Shown here in pieces: positions 7,134 through 15,381 of a stretch of 17,080 nucleotides of DNA. Made by a program: the position numbers and the translations under genes. Source of the DNA: CAYQDR01 sp964416315. Its GTDB lineage: Bacteria; Methylomirabilota; Methylomirabilia; Rokubacteriales; DASRDR01. The DNA is taken from the NCBI GenBank assembly GCA_964416315.1, contig CAYQDR010000110.1:1-17080 (forward strand), given 5' to 3'. The notes beneath the pieces are model-generated. The model saw only the letters and a list, made by a program, of their open reading frames with translations, ran no database searches and was not told where the DNA came from. The first letter of the stretch is position 1. Each line of letters begins with the position of its first letter.

Positions 7134-7140
7134 GAGTCGG

Positions 7141-8868
7141 ATGAGGCGCATGTCCTGGAATCTCAAGGAAAAGGCGGACCGGCTCCTCGCCCAGGAAGAG
7201 GGGAGCGTCCGGAAGGACTGGGGGGGCCGGCTCTCCTTTGCGCTCGTCTACCCGAACACCTACGCCGTGGGAATGTCCAACCTCGGCTTCCAGTCCATCT
7301 ACCACCATCTGAACACGCTCCCCGACGTCGTCTGCGAGCGGTTCTTCCTGCCGGATCCGGAGGACCTGCCGGAGTACGAGCGCACGGGGACCCGGCCGTT
7401 CTCGCTCGAGTCGAAGCGGCCGCTCTCGCAGTTCGACCTGGTGGGCTTCTCGATCACCTACGAGGGCGACTACATCCACACGCTCCGCCTCCTCCGCATG
7501 GCCGGGATCCCGCTCCGGCCCGAGGACCGGCGCCCCGAGGACCCGGTCGTCCTGATGGGCGGGGTCTGCGCGTTCGCCAACCCCGAGCCGATGGCGCCCT
7601 TCATGGATTTCATCGTGGTGGGCGAGGGCGAGGAGATCGTCCGGGAGATCGCCCACGCCTACCGCGACGCCTTCGGGGACCGATCCTGGGCCGCGCGGCG
7701 GCGCGAGGACCTCTGGGAGCGGCTGCAGGGCATTCCGGGAATCTACCTCCCGCACCGGTACACGGTCGGGTATCACGCCGACGGGACCGTCGCGGCCGTC
7801 GCCCCCCGAGATGGCGCGCCGGCGACCGTGGTCAAGCGGCGCCTCCGGAACGTCGACGAGTTCCAGACGCTCTCGCTCCTCCGCACGCCGAACGCCGAGT
7901 ACGGCCACCTCGCCCTCCTCGAGGTGGGCAAGGGGTGCGGGCGCGGGTGCCGTTTTTGCCTGGAGGGGGAGATCTACCGCCCCGTCCGCCACCGGAGCCT
8001 CGACGCCCTCCGCGCGAGCGTCCGGGAGATCGCCAAACAGTCGAAACGCGTGGGCCTCGTCGGGGCGTGCGTCTCCGACTACCCGTGGATCGGCGGGCTC
8101 ATGCGGGTGCTCGAGGAGGAGGGGCTCGAGGTCTCGATCTCGTCGCTCCGGGCGGACAGCCTCACCGAGGACCTGGTCGCCTCGCTCCAGCGCGGCGGCC
8201 ACCGGACGCTGACCATCGCGCCGGAGGCGGGCACCGAGCGCCTCCGCGCCGTCATCCGCAAGAACATCTCGGACGCGCAGCTCTACGCGGCGTGCGACCT
8301 CGTCCGGCGCTACGGCATCCCGAACTTGAAGTGCTACTTCATGATCGGCCAGCCGACGGAAACCACCGCGGACGTCGAGGCGATCCCCGACCTCGCGACG
8401 CGACTGCTCGAGCGGCTCCGGGTGGCGTCGGGGGCCGGGGAGCCGTTCGGCCGGCTCACGCTCTCGATCAGCTCGTTCGTGCCGAAGCCGTGGACACCCT
8501 TCCAGTGGGTCGGCTTCGACCGCGTGCCCTCGCTGGAAGCGAAGCTCCGGGCGATCAAGGCCGGCGTGCGGCGATTCCCGAACATCCGGGTCGTCCACGA
8601 GAACCCGCGGGAGGCGTTCCTCCAGGCGGTCCTGGCGCGCGGCGACCGGCGCGTGGCCGACTTCCTCGAGCGCGCGGCGGCGCTCGAGGGCGACTGGCGG
8701 ACGGCCCTGCGGGAATGGGAGGTCGATGCGGACTTCTACGCCTGCCGGGAGCGGCCGCTCGACGAGACGTTCCCCTGGGACCACCTCGAGGTCGGCGTCA
8801 AGAAGGCCGGCCTCGTCCGCGAGCACCAGCGCGCGGGGCTCGCGCCCGAGCCCGCGCCGGCGAGCTAG
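7141..8868 (+). CDS. B12-binding-type radical SAM protein
   Basis: The product has 575 residues. The N-terminal third is a Rossmann-like domain of the cobalamin-binding radical SAM group: LALVYPNTYAVGMSNLG-like opening (FALVYPNTYAVGMSNLGFQ at about 33-51), FSLESKRPLSQFDLVGFSI at 87-105, VVLMGGVCAFANPEP at 136-150 and VVGEGEEI at 159-166; no DxHxxG motif is seen, so bound B12 is not certain. The SAM domain has the cluster motif C266-x3-C270-x2-C273 (KGCGRGCRFC), and IAPEAGTERLR and KCYFMIGQPTET further on. The closing FPWDHLEVGVKKAGLVREH matches the family I know as TIGR03960, whose members often precede or are fused to a DUF2344 domain; none is seen here. Function is unestablished. ATG at 7141 has a poor ribosome site; ATG at 7150 is an in-frame alternative. 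It is probably co-transcribed with the next gene, 17 nt away. Confidence 0.85.
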   Translation: MRRMSWNLKEKADRLLAQEEGSVRKDWGGRLSFALVYPNTYAVGMSNLGFQSIYHHLNTLPDVVCERFFLPDPEDLPEYERTGTRPFSLESKRPLSQFDLVGFSITYEGDYIHTLRLLRMAGIPLRPEDRRPEDPVVLMGGVCAFANPEPMAPFMDFIVVGEGEEIVREIAHAYRDAFGDRSWAARRREDLWERLQGIPGIYLPHRYTVGYHADGTVAAVAPRDGAPATVVKRRLRNVDEFQTLSLLRTPNAEYGHLALLEVGKGCGRGCRFCLEGEIYRPVRHRSLDALRASVREIAKQSKRVGLVGACVSDYPWIGGLMRVLEEEGLEVSISSLRADSLTEDLVASLQRGGHRTLTIAPEAGTERLRAVIRKNISDAQLYAACDLVRRYGIPNLKCYFMIGQPTETTADVEAIPDLATRLLERLRVASGAGEPFGRLTLSISSFVPKPWTPFQWVGFDRVPSLEAKLRAIKAGVRRFPNIRVVHENPREAFLQAVLARGDRRVADFLERAAALEGDWRTALREWEVDADFYACRERPLDETFPWDHLEVGVKKAGLVREHQRAGLAPEPAPAS

Positions 8869-8885
8869 GGAGGAGCGACGGCACG

Positions 8886-9584
8886 ATGGCCACCGGTGAG
8901 ACGACCCCTCCGGGGCGGTACTTCCTCTACACCTTCTTCAAGGCGACGGCGGCGTACCTGCAGCTCCCCAAGGAGGAGAAGGCGCGGGCGATCGCCGACT
9001 ACCTGGCCCGCATGGAGGAGTTCCACGGGCCGGTCGCCGTGCGCCCCTACTCGACGCTCGGGCTGCGGCGGGACGCCGACTTCCTGCTGTGGCTGATCGC
9101 GCGCGACCTCCCCGCGATCCAGGCGCTCTGCGAGGGGCTCCGGCGGAGCGCGCTCGCGCCGTATCTTGAGAACACCCACGCGCTCCTCGCCGTCACCCGG
9201 GAGTCGACGTACGTCAAGGAGCATCAGAAGGCGGTCCCCCACGAGGACCTGCTCGCCTCCGGGACGGGCCAGTACCTCTTCGTCTACCCCTTCGTGAAGA
9301 CGCGGGAGTGGTACCTGCTCCCCCTCGAGGAGCGGCAGCGGATGATGAACGAGCACATCCGGGTCGGGCACGAGTTCCCGGGGATCCGGATCAACACCGC
9401 GTACTCCTTCGGCCTCGACGACCAGGACTTCGTGGTCTCGTTCGAGGGGAACGAGCCGAAGGAGTTCGTCAGCCTGGTCATGCGCCTCCGGGAGAGCGGG
9501 GCGAGTCGCTACACCCAGCGCGACACCCCGATCTTCACCTGTGCGAAGCGCCCGCTCGAGGAGATCCTCTGGGCGCTCGGGTAG
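8886..9584 (+). CDS. Chlorite dismutase/HemQ-superfamily heme protein
   Basis: The product has 232 residues, close to the single-unit length of this family. The C-terminal half carries the signature: LFVYPFVKTREWYLLP at 131-146, MMNEHIRVGHEF at 153-164 with His157 in the place of the proximal heme ligand, YSFGLDDQDFVVSFE at 173-187, and SRYTQRDTPIFTC at 207-219. Chlorite dismutases have an Arg, and coproheme decarboxylases (HemQ) a Gln, 13 residues after the proximal His; here that place is Asn170 by my alignment, so neither activity can be assumed. Many such environmental family members are simply of unknown function. GGAGGAG at 8869-8875, 10 nt before the ATG, supports the start. The tight link to the radical SAM gene suggests a shared cofactor or tetrapyrrole task (inference). 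The reading stops before a hairpin shared with the convergent LysR gene. Confidence 0.85.
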   Translation: MATGETTPPGRYFLYTFFKATAAYLQLPKEEKARAIADYLARMEEFHGPVAVRPYSTLGLRRDADFLLWLIARDLPAIQALCEGLRRSALAPYLENTHALLAVTRESTYVKEHQKAVPHEDLLASGTGQYLFVYPFVKTREWYLLPLEERQRMMNEHIRVGHEFPGIRINTAYSFGLDDQDFVVSFEGNEPKEFVSLVMRLRESGASRYTQRDTPIFTCAKRPLEEILWALG

Positions 9585-9643
9585 GGCGGAGTCCGGGGAA
9601 GGGATCGGCCGCCGCCTGGCGATCTGACGCCGGCTGAGTCAAG

Positions 9644-9672
9644 CCGGAGGGGGCCTCGACGGCCCCCTCCGG
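9644..9672. terminator. Strong hairpin between convergent genes, probable bidirectional terminator
   Basis: A perfect 12-bp inverted repeat, CCGGAGGGGGCC (9644-9655) and GGCCCCCTCCGG (9661-9672), encloses the 5-nt loop TCGAC. It lies 59 nt past the stop of the Cld-family gene and 48 nt past the end of the LysR gene read from the other side. There is no T-run on either side, so it is not a textbook intrinsic terminator, but its symmetry and position suit termination in both directions. A second, shorter hairpin (CCGGCT 9630-9635 with AGCCGG 9642-9647) shares four bases with it, so the two cannot form at once. Nothing else was seen in 9585-9720. Confidence 0.6.
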
Positions 9673-9720
9673 GACCTCCCCCAGGAAGGATTGCGGAGTT
9701 CGGCCACCCCGGACCCTCGA

Positions 9721-10614
9721 TCAGCGACCGCCGTCGTCGGCCTTCTGCAGGAGCTCGACGAAGCGCGCCGCGGCCGGGGTGAACCGCTTTCCCCGGCGAT
9801 GGATGATGCCGATCGGGCGGACGAGGCCCGGGAGCGACAGCGGAACGGCCGCCAGCGCCCGGATCCCGATCTCCTTGAGCACGGTGGGCCGGGGCAGGAT
9901 GCTGATGCCGGCCGCGATGGCGATCGCCTGCTTGATGGTCTCCACGTTGTCGAACGCCATCACGACGTTGACCCTGACGTTGTGCTGCCTGAGCGCGCGG
10001 TCGATCGCCTTGCGGATGGCCAGATCGTGATCGAAGGCGATGAAGGCCTCCCCGTTCAGATCGGCGGGGCCCGCCATCCGGCGGCGGGCCAGGCGGTGGC
10101 TCGGGTGCGTCACCAGCACCATGGGCTCGGAGCGGAGCGGCAACACGGTGAGGGCCCGGGTGGCAACCGGGTAGGAGAGGATCCCGAGGTCGGCCTCGTC
10201 GTTCAGGACGGCCTCGACGACCTTGTGCGGGTGGAGACACTCGAGGAGAACCCGCGCCTGCGGGTAGGCCGACATGAAGGGCTGCATGTGGCGGCTCATG
10301 TCGTGGAGGCCGACCGAATAGATGGCCGCCACCCGCACCGTCCCCTCGACCCGCTGTCGCGACGTCGCGAGCTCGGCCCGCGCCTTCTCGAACCCCTCGA
10401 GCAGCGTGCGGCAGGCCTCGTAGAACCGGTGCCCCTCCTCCGTGGGTTGCGGGGGCCGACGGGAGCGATCGAGCAGCGGCACATCGAGCTCGGCCTCGAG
10501 CTGCCGGATCGACTGGCTCGCGGCCGACTGCGTGACGCCGCTCGCCGCGGCTCCGCGGGAGAAGCTGCGCAGACGCACCACGTCACAGAACAGCCTCAGG
10601 GTGTCCAGGTTCAC
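9721..10614 (-). CDS. LysR-type transcriptional regulator, probably GltC-like regulator of gltBD
   Basis: The product has 297 residues, the standard LysR length. Residues 1-60 form the winged helix-turn-helix (LRLFCDVVRLRSFSRGAA, then SQSIRQLEAELDVPLLDR at 33-50, then PTEEGHRFYE); a linker helix runs to about 90; 91-295 form the type 2 periplasmic-binding-like effector domain (GTVRVAAIYSVGLHDM, later GISILPRP). The start is GTG at 10614, with no clear ribosome binding site ahead of it. It is divergent from gltB across 154 bp that hold a perfect palindrome 17 nt from this start, so autorepression and control of gltBD are both likely, as for GltC and gltAB in Bacillus. The effector is unknown; 2-oxoglutarate or glutamate would be natural candidates. 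Family is sure, target is inferred from position. Confidence 0.9.
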   Translation of the reverse strand: MNLDTLRLFCDVVRLRSFSRGAAASGVTQSAASQSIRQLEAELDVPLLDRSRRPPQPTEEGHRFYEACRTLLEGFEKARAELATSRQRVEGTVRVAAIYSVGLHDMSRHMQPFMSAYPQARVLLECLHPHKVVEAVLNDEADLGILSYPVATRALTVLPLRSEPMVLVTHPSHRLARRRMAGPADLNGEAFIAFDHDLAIRKAIDRALRQHNVRVNVVMAFDNVETIKQAIAIAAGISILPRPTVLKEIGIRALAAVPLSLPGLVRPIGIIHRRGKRFTPAAARFVELLQKADDGGR

Positions 10615-10630
10615 GAGGGCCAGTCTACAC

Positions 10631-10647
10631 CATTAGTAATACTAATG
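10631..10647. promoter_or_regulatory. LysR-type operator palindrome
   Basis: CATTAGTAATACTAATG is a perfect 8-bp inverted repeat around a single central A. It contains T-N11-A and TTA-N7-TAA, the pattern expected for LysR-family recognition sites. It lies 17 nt from the LysR start codon, where bound protein would block its own transcription, and upstream of the gltB promoter region, the usual place of an activator's recognition site. AT-rich sequence is rare in this DNA, which makes a chance palindrome less likely. Confidence 0.75.
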
Positions 10648-10663
10648 TCATGATGTCTTAATT

Positions 10664-10691
10664 TTGGGCTTGGCTAATGCTCGGATATGGT
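10664..10691 (+). promoter_or_regulatory. Possible gltB promoter
   Basis: TTGGGC at 10664-10669 and TATGGT at 10686-10691, 16 nt apart, are a weak sigma70-like pair about 80 nt before the gltB start. The imperfect elements fit a promoter that needs an activator, with the LysR palindrome 17 bp upstream of the -35. An alternative pair is TTGGCT (10670-10675) with TAGTGT (10693-10698). Confidence 0.3.
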
Positions 10692-10768
10692 GTAGTGTCT
10701 CGCACTAACTTGGAGCTGGTTGGCGAGCCTCGCACGATCAGGACGGACATGACACGCGGGGGAGCGCG

Positions 10769-13700
10769 ATGACCCCTCCCGGCCTCCCTCCGGCGCAGGG
10801 TCTGTACGACCCGACCCGGGAGCACGACGCCTGCGGCGTCGGCTTTGTCGTGGACATCGAGGGCCGCAAGTCGCACGCCATCGTGCGTCAGGCCCTCACC
10901 GTGCTCAAGAACCTCCTCCACCGGGGCGCCTGCGGCTGCGAGCCGAACACGGGAGACGGGGCCGGCATCCTGATCCAGATGCCCGACCGATTCCTCCGGC
11001 GCCAGTGCGGGCGGCTCGGGATCGGGCTGCCGCCAGTCGGCGCATATGGCTGCGGGCTCGTGTTCCTGCCCCGGGAGCCTCAGCAGCGCGACAAGGTGCG
11101 GGCGCTCCTGCACTCGATCGTCGAGGAGGAAGGCCAGCGGATGCTCGGCTGGCGGAGCGTGCCCACCGATGACAGCCCGCTCGGCGCCACCGCCCGCTCG
11201 GTCGAGCCGGCCGTCATGCAGGTCTTGATCGGCCGCGGCGCTGCCGTGGCCGACCCGGCCGCCTTCGAGCGGAAGCTCTACGTGATCCGCAAGCAATTCG
11301 AGAAGGCGATGGCGGGGCTCGACATCCCGGAGAACAAGTACGCCTACATCCCGAGCCTGTCGACCCGGACGCTGATCTACAAGGGGATGCTGAGCGCTGA
11401 CCAGATCGAGACGATGTACCCCGACATCACCGACCCGGACGTGGAGTCGGCGCTGGCCCTCGTCCACCAGCGCTTCTCCACCAACACGTTCCCGTCGTGG
11501 CCGCTCGCCCACCCCTACCGGATGATCGCCCACAACGGCGAGATCAACACGCTGCGGGGCAACATCAACTGGATGCGGGCCCGCGAGGCCCTCTGCCGGT
11601 CGGAGCTCTTCGGCGACGAGCTCGCGAAGGTCCTCCCCGTCACCCGCGAGGGGCTCTCCGACACGGCCACCTTTGACAACGTCCTCGAGTTCCTAGTGAT
11701 GAATGGGCGGTCCCTGCCGCACGCCATCCTCATGATGATCCCGGAGCCGTGGCAACGCCACGAATCGATGAGCCCCCAGCGGCGGGCCTTCTACGAGTAC
11801 CACGCCTCGCTCATGGAGCCCTGGGACGGCCCCGCCTCCATCGCCTTCACCGACGGGACCGTGATCGGGGCCGTCCTCGACCGCAACGGCCTCCGCCCCT
11901 CGCGCTACTGCGTCACCAAGGACGGCCTGGTGGTCATGGCCTCAGAGGTGGGAGTGCTCGACATCCCGCCCGAGAACATCCTGGTCAAGGAGCGCCTCCA
12001 CCCCGGCCGCATCTTTCTGGTGGACACCGCCCAGGGGCGGATCATCGATGACGAGGAGATCAAGGCGCAGCTGGCCGCCGAGCACCCTTACGCCGAGTGG
12101 CTCCGGGAGAACCTGGTCCGACTCGAGGACCTGCCCGCCCACCCGGTCCCCGCGCCCGACCACGCCACCGTGCTCCAGCGCCAGATCGCCTTCGGCTACA
12201 CGCACGAGGACCTGCGGATCCTCCTGGGGCCGATGGCTCGGCAGGGCGAGGAGCCGATCGGCTCGATGGGGACGGACACGTCGCTCGCCGTGCTCTCCAA
12301 CCGACCGCGGCTTCTCTACGACTACTTCAAGCAGCTCTTCGCCCAGGTCACCAATCCCCCGCTCGACCAGATCCGCGAGGAGCTGGTCACGTCCATGGAG
12401 TCCACGATCGGGCCCGAGCGGAACCTCCTCCAGCCCGAGCCGGAGTCGTGCCGGCAGATCGTCCTCAGAGACCCGGTAGTCTCCAACGAGGAGCTGGCCA
12501 AGATCGCCCACGTGAGCGCGCGGGGCTTCAAGGCCATCACGCTGCCGATGCTCTTTCCCGTAGCGGACGGCGCCGCCGGGCTCGAGCGGGCGCTGGCCGA
12601 CCTCCAGCGAGGGGCCAGCCAGGCCATCGCCGACGGCCACAACGTCGTCATCCTGTCCGACCGCGGCGTGAGCCGGGAGCGGGCCGCCATCCCGAGCCTG
12701 CTCGCGACCGCCGCCGTCCACCACCACCTCGTCCGCCGCGGGGAGCGGACGCGCTGCGGGCTGGTGGTCGAGACCGGCGACGCCCGCGAAGTCCACCACC
12801 TCGGCCTCCTGATCGGGTACGGCGCCGGCGCCGTGAACCCGTGGGTGGCCTTCGAGACCCTCGACGACATGATCCGCGAGGGCGTGCTCGCCGGGATCGA
12901 CCACGCGAAGGCCGTCAAGAACTACATCAAAGCGCTGAACAAGGGCATCCTGAAGGTCATGGCCAAGATGGGGATCTCCACCCTGCAGAGCTACTGCGGG
13001 GCGCAGATCTTCGAGGCCATCGGGCTGAACGGGGAGCTGGTGGACACGTACTTCACCGGCACCGCCTCCCGGGTGAGCGGCATCGGCATCGACGTCATCG
13101 CCGAGGAGGTGCGCCGGCGGCACCAGCGGGCCTTCCCCGACCGGCCGGTGGGCCAGCCCGAGGTGGACTGGGGGGGCGAGTACCAGTGGCGCCGTGACGG
13201 GGAATACCACCTGTTCAACCCGGAGACGGTCTTCAAACTCCAGCACGCCACCCAGAGCGGCCAGTACCGGATCTTCAAGGAGTACACGAGCCTCGTGGAC
13301 GACCAGAGCCAGCGGCGCGCGACGCTCCGGGGGCTCTTCGAGCTCAAGTTCGCCGAGCAGCCGATCCCCATCGCCGAGGTGGAGCCCGTCGCGTCGATCA
13401 TGAAGCGCTTCGCCACCGGCGCGATGTCGTACGGCTCCATCAGCCAGGAGGCGCACGAGACGCTGGCCATCGCCATGAACCGGTTGGGCGGGCGGTCCAA
13501 CACGGGCGAGGGCGGCGAAGATCCGGCGCGCTTCAAGCGGGACCCGAACGGGGACTGGCGGCGGAGCGCGGTCAAACAGGTCGCCTCGGGGCGCTTCGGC
13601 GTGACGAGCGAGTACCTCGTCAACGCCGACGACCTCCAGATCAAGATGGCCCAGGGGGCCAAGCCCGGCGAGGGGGGCCAGCTGCCCGGCCACAAGGTCT

Positions 13701-15331
13701 ACCCCTGGATCGCCAAGGTCCGCCACTCGACGCCCGGCGTGGGGTTGATCTCCCCGCCGCCGCACCACGACATCTACTCGATCGAGGACCTGAAGCAGCT
13801 TATCCACGACCTGAAGAACGCGAACCCCAGGGCGCGCATCCACGTCAAGCTCGTCGCCGAGGTCGGGGTGGGAACCGTGGCGGCCGGGGTCGCCAAGGCC
13901 TTCTCGGACGTCGTCCTCATCTCCGGCCACGACGGCGGCACCGGCGCCTCGCCGCTCACGTCCATCAAGCACGGTGGCATCCCCTGGGAGCTGGGGCTGG
14001 CCGAGACCCAGCAGGTGCTCGTGCTGAACAAGCTCCGGGACCGGATCGTGGTCCAGGTGGACGGGCAGATGAAGACGGGCCGCGACGTGGTCGTTGCCGC
14101 ACTCCTCGGCGCCGAGGAGTACGGCTTCTCGACGGCGCCGCTCGTCGTGATGGGCTGCATCATGATGCGCGTGTGCCACCTGAACACCTGCCCGGTGGGG
14201 GTCGCGACCCAGGACCCCGAGCTCCGGAAGAAGTTCACCGGGAAGCCCGAGTTCGTCGAGAACTTCTTCCGCTTCCTCGCCGAGGAGGTGCGGGAGCTGA
14301 TGGCCGGGCTCGGCTTCCGGACCATGGACGAGATGATCGGCCGGGTGGACAGGCTGGAGACCCGGAGGGCCGTCGATCACTGGAAAGCCCGGGGGCTGGA
14401 CTTCTCGGCCATTCTCCACCGGCCCGACGTCGGCCCCGAAGTCCCCATCCGGCGGGTGCGCGAGCAGGACCACAGCCTCGAGAAGTCGCTGGACATGACC
14501 ACCCTGGTCCCGATGTGCCGGGAGGCCCTCGAGCATGGGGCCCCGGTGGACATCCGGCTCCCGATCCGTAACGTGCACCGGACGGTCGGGACGATTCTCG
14601 GGCACAAGGTCACCACCCTCTACGGGGCCGAGGGCCTTCCCGACGACACGATCCGCATCCACTTCACCGGCTCCGCGGGGCAGAGCTTCGGGGCGTTCAT
14701 TCCGAAGGGGATCACCCTCCTCCTGGAGGGAGACGCGAACGACTACCTGGGGAAGGGGCTGTCCGGCGGCAAGATCATCGCGTTCCCGCCCAGGGATGCG
14801 ACGTTCGTCCCCGAGGAGAACATCCTCGTCGGCAACGTCGTGCTCTACGGCGCGACCGGCGGCGAGGCGTATTTCCGCGGCGTGGCGGGCGAGCGGTTCG
14901 CGGTGCGCAACAGCGGCGCCCACGCCGTGGTCGAAGGCGTCGGGGATCACGGCTGCGAGTACATGACCGGCGGGCGCGTCGTCGTGATCGGCAAGACCGG
15001 CCGAAACTTCGCGGCAGGGATGTCGGGTGGCATCGCCTACGTCCTCGACGAGGCCGGCGATTTCAGGCGACGCTGCAACCTCGGCATGGTCGACCTCGAG
15101 CCCCTCGTGGCAGCCGAGGACGTCGAGGAGGTCAGGGAGCTGCTGCGGCGCCACATCCGGTACACCCAGAGCAGCGTCTCCGAGCAGCTCCTGGCGAGCT
15201 GGGAGCAGGTGCAGCCGAGGTTCGTCAAGGTCGTCCCTCGGGACTACAAGCGCGCGCTCCTGGCGATGAAGCGTGCCCAGGAGGAGGGCATCCCCTGGGA
15301 GAAGGCGGTGATGGAAGGCGCGCATGGGTGA
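10769..15331 (+). CDS. gltB: Glutamate synthase large (alpha) subunit
   Basis: The product has 1520 residues, the full length for bacterial GltB. It hydrolyses glutamine and passes ammonia through a tunnel to 2-oxoglutarate, making glutamate. Residues 1-21 are a propeptide; Cys22 in EHDACGVGF would become the N-terminal nucleophile of the class II glutaminase domain (22 to about 430, with AHNGEINTLRGN). A central linking domain follows. The FMN-binding synthase domain is at about 810-1230 (GAMSYGSISQEAHETLA, SNTGEGGEDPARF, SGHDGGTGASPLTSI), with the 3Fe-4S cysteines C1130-x5-C1136-x4-C1141 (GCIMMRVCHLNTCPVG). The C-terminal beta-helix domain runs from about 1280 to 1490 (GQSFGAFIPKGITLLLEG, GGEAYFRG). 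GGGGGAG 4 nt before the ATG supports the start. It is followed after 50 nt by gltD. No damage is seen. Confidence 0.98.
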   Translation: MTPPGLPPAQGLYDPTREHDACGVGFVVDIEGRKSHAIVRQALTVLKNLLHRGACGCEPNTGDGAGILIQMPDRFLRRQCGRLGIGLPPVGAYGCGLVFLPREPQQRDKVRALLHSIVEEEGQRMLGWRSVPTDDSPLGATARSVEPAVMQVLIGRGAAVADPAAFERKLYVIRKQFEKAMAGLDIPENKYAYIPSLSTRTLIYKGMLSADQIETMYPDITDPDVESALALVHQRFSTNTFPSWPLAHPYRMIAHNGEINTLRGNINWMRAREALCRSELFGDELAKVLPVTREGLSDTATFDNVLEFLVMNGRSLPHAILMMIPEPWQRHESMSPQRRAFYEYHASLMEPWDGPASIAFTDGTVIGAVLDRNGLRPSRYCVTKDGLVVMASEVGVLDIPPENILVKERLHPGRIFLVDTAQGRIIDDEEIKAQLAAEHPYAEWLRENLVRLEDLPAHPVPAPDHATVLQRQIAFGYTHEDLRILLGPMARQGEEPIGSMGTDTSLAVLSNRPRLLYDYFKQLFAQVTNPPLDQIREELVTSMESTIGPERNLLQPEPESCRQIVLRDPVVSNEELAKIAHVSARGFKAITLPMLFPVADGAAGLERALADLQRGASQAIADGHNVVILSDRGVSRERAAIPSLLATAAVHHHLVRRGERTRCGLVVETGDAREVHHLGLLIGYGAGAVNPWVAFETLDDMIREGVLAGIDHAKAVKNYIKALNKGILKVMAKMGISTLQSYCGAQIFEAIGLNGELVDTYFTGTASRVSGIGIDVIAEEVRRRHQRAFPDRPVGQPEVDWGGEYQWRRDGEYHLFNPETVFKLQHATQSGQYRIFKEYTSLVDDQSQRRATLRGLFELKFAEQPIPIAEVEPVASIMKRFATGAMSYGSISQEAHETLAIAMNRLGGRSNTGEGGEDPARFKRDPNGDWRRSAVKQVASGRFGVTSEYLVNADDLQIKMAQGAKPGEGGQLPGHKVYPWIAKVRHSTPGVGLISPPPHHDIYSIEDLKQLIHDLKNANPRARIHVKLVAEVGVGTVAAGVAKAFSDVVLISGHDGGTGASPLTSIKHGGIPWELGLAETQQVLVLNKLRDRIVVQVDGQMKTGRDVVVAALLGAEEYGFSTAPLVVMGCIMMRVCHLNTCPVGVATQDPELRKKFTGKPEFVENFFRFLAEEVRELMAGLGFRTMDEMIGRVDRLETRRAVDHWKARGLDFSAILHRPDVGPEVPIRRVREQDHSLEKSLDMTTLVPMCREALEHGAPVDIRLPIRNVHRTVGTILGHKVTTLYGAEGLPDDTIRIHFTGSAGQSFGAFIPKGITLLLEGDANDYLGKGLSGGKIIAFPPRDATFVPEENILVGNVVLYGATGGEAYFRGVAGERFAVRNSGAHAVVEGVGDHGCEYMTGGRVVVIGKTGRNFAAGMSGGIAYVLDEAGDFRRRCNLGMVDLEPLVAAEDVEEVRELLRRHIRYTQSSVSEQLLASWEQVQPRFVKVVPRDYKRALLAMKRAQEEGIPWEKAVMEGAHG

Positions 15332-15381
15332 CGCGCCGGCGGGTCTGTCAGACGGGCGTGTGGGCCAGTTGCTGGAGAGGG

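Larger units (their letters stand above)
10625..10695. repeat. Separated 9-bp inverted repeat bracketing the gltB promoter region
   Basis: CTACACCAT (10625-10633) and ATGGTGTAG (10687-10695) are exact reverse complements 53 bp apart. The left arm overlaps the first three bases of the LysR palindrome, and the right arm overlaps the proposed gltB -10 region. The pair could hold two regulator-contact sites bridged by a LysR tetramer, or could be chance; the overlap with both promoter and operator favours function. Confidence 0.5.

Noticed and set aside
7089..8885. Upstream extension of the Cld-family frame to the ATG at 7089
   Set aside because: It runs through the radical SAM gene in another frame; the Cld-family protein is complete from 8886 with its own ribosome binding site. 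Only the short 7023-7133 part of that frame was kept, as a possible gene remnant.
11942..15325. 1127-residue open frame on the minus strand opposite gltB
   Set aside because: It mirrors the strongly GC-biased codons of gltB, has no recognisable domain, and gltB itself is unmistakable. Similar long antisense frames opposite the fusion gene, rtcB and the radical SAM gene (820-3192, 5269-6927, 7075-8826) were dropped for the same reason.
15328..15381. Longer gltD start at GTG 15328
   Set aside because: The extra 18 residues (MTRRRVCQTGVWASCWRG) are unlike GltD N-termini, while ATG at 15382 has a good ribosome binding site and the usual MGKVTGF start.
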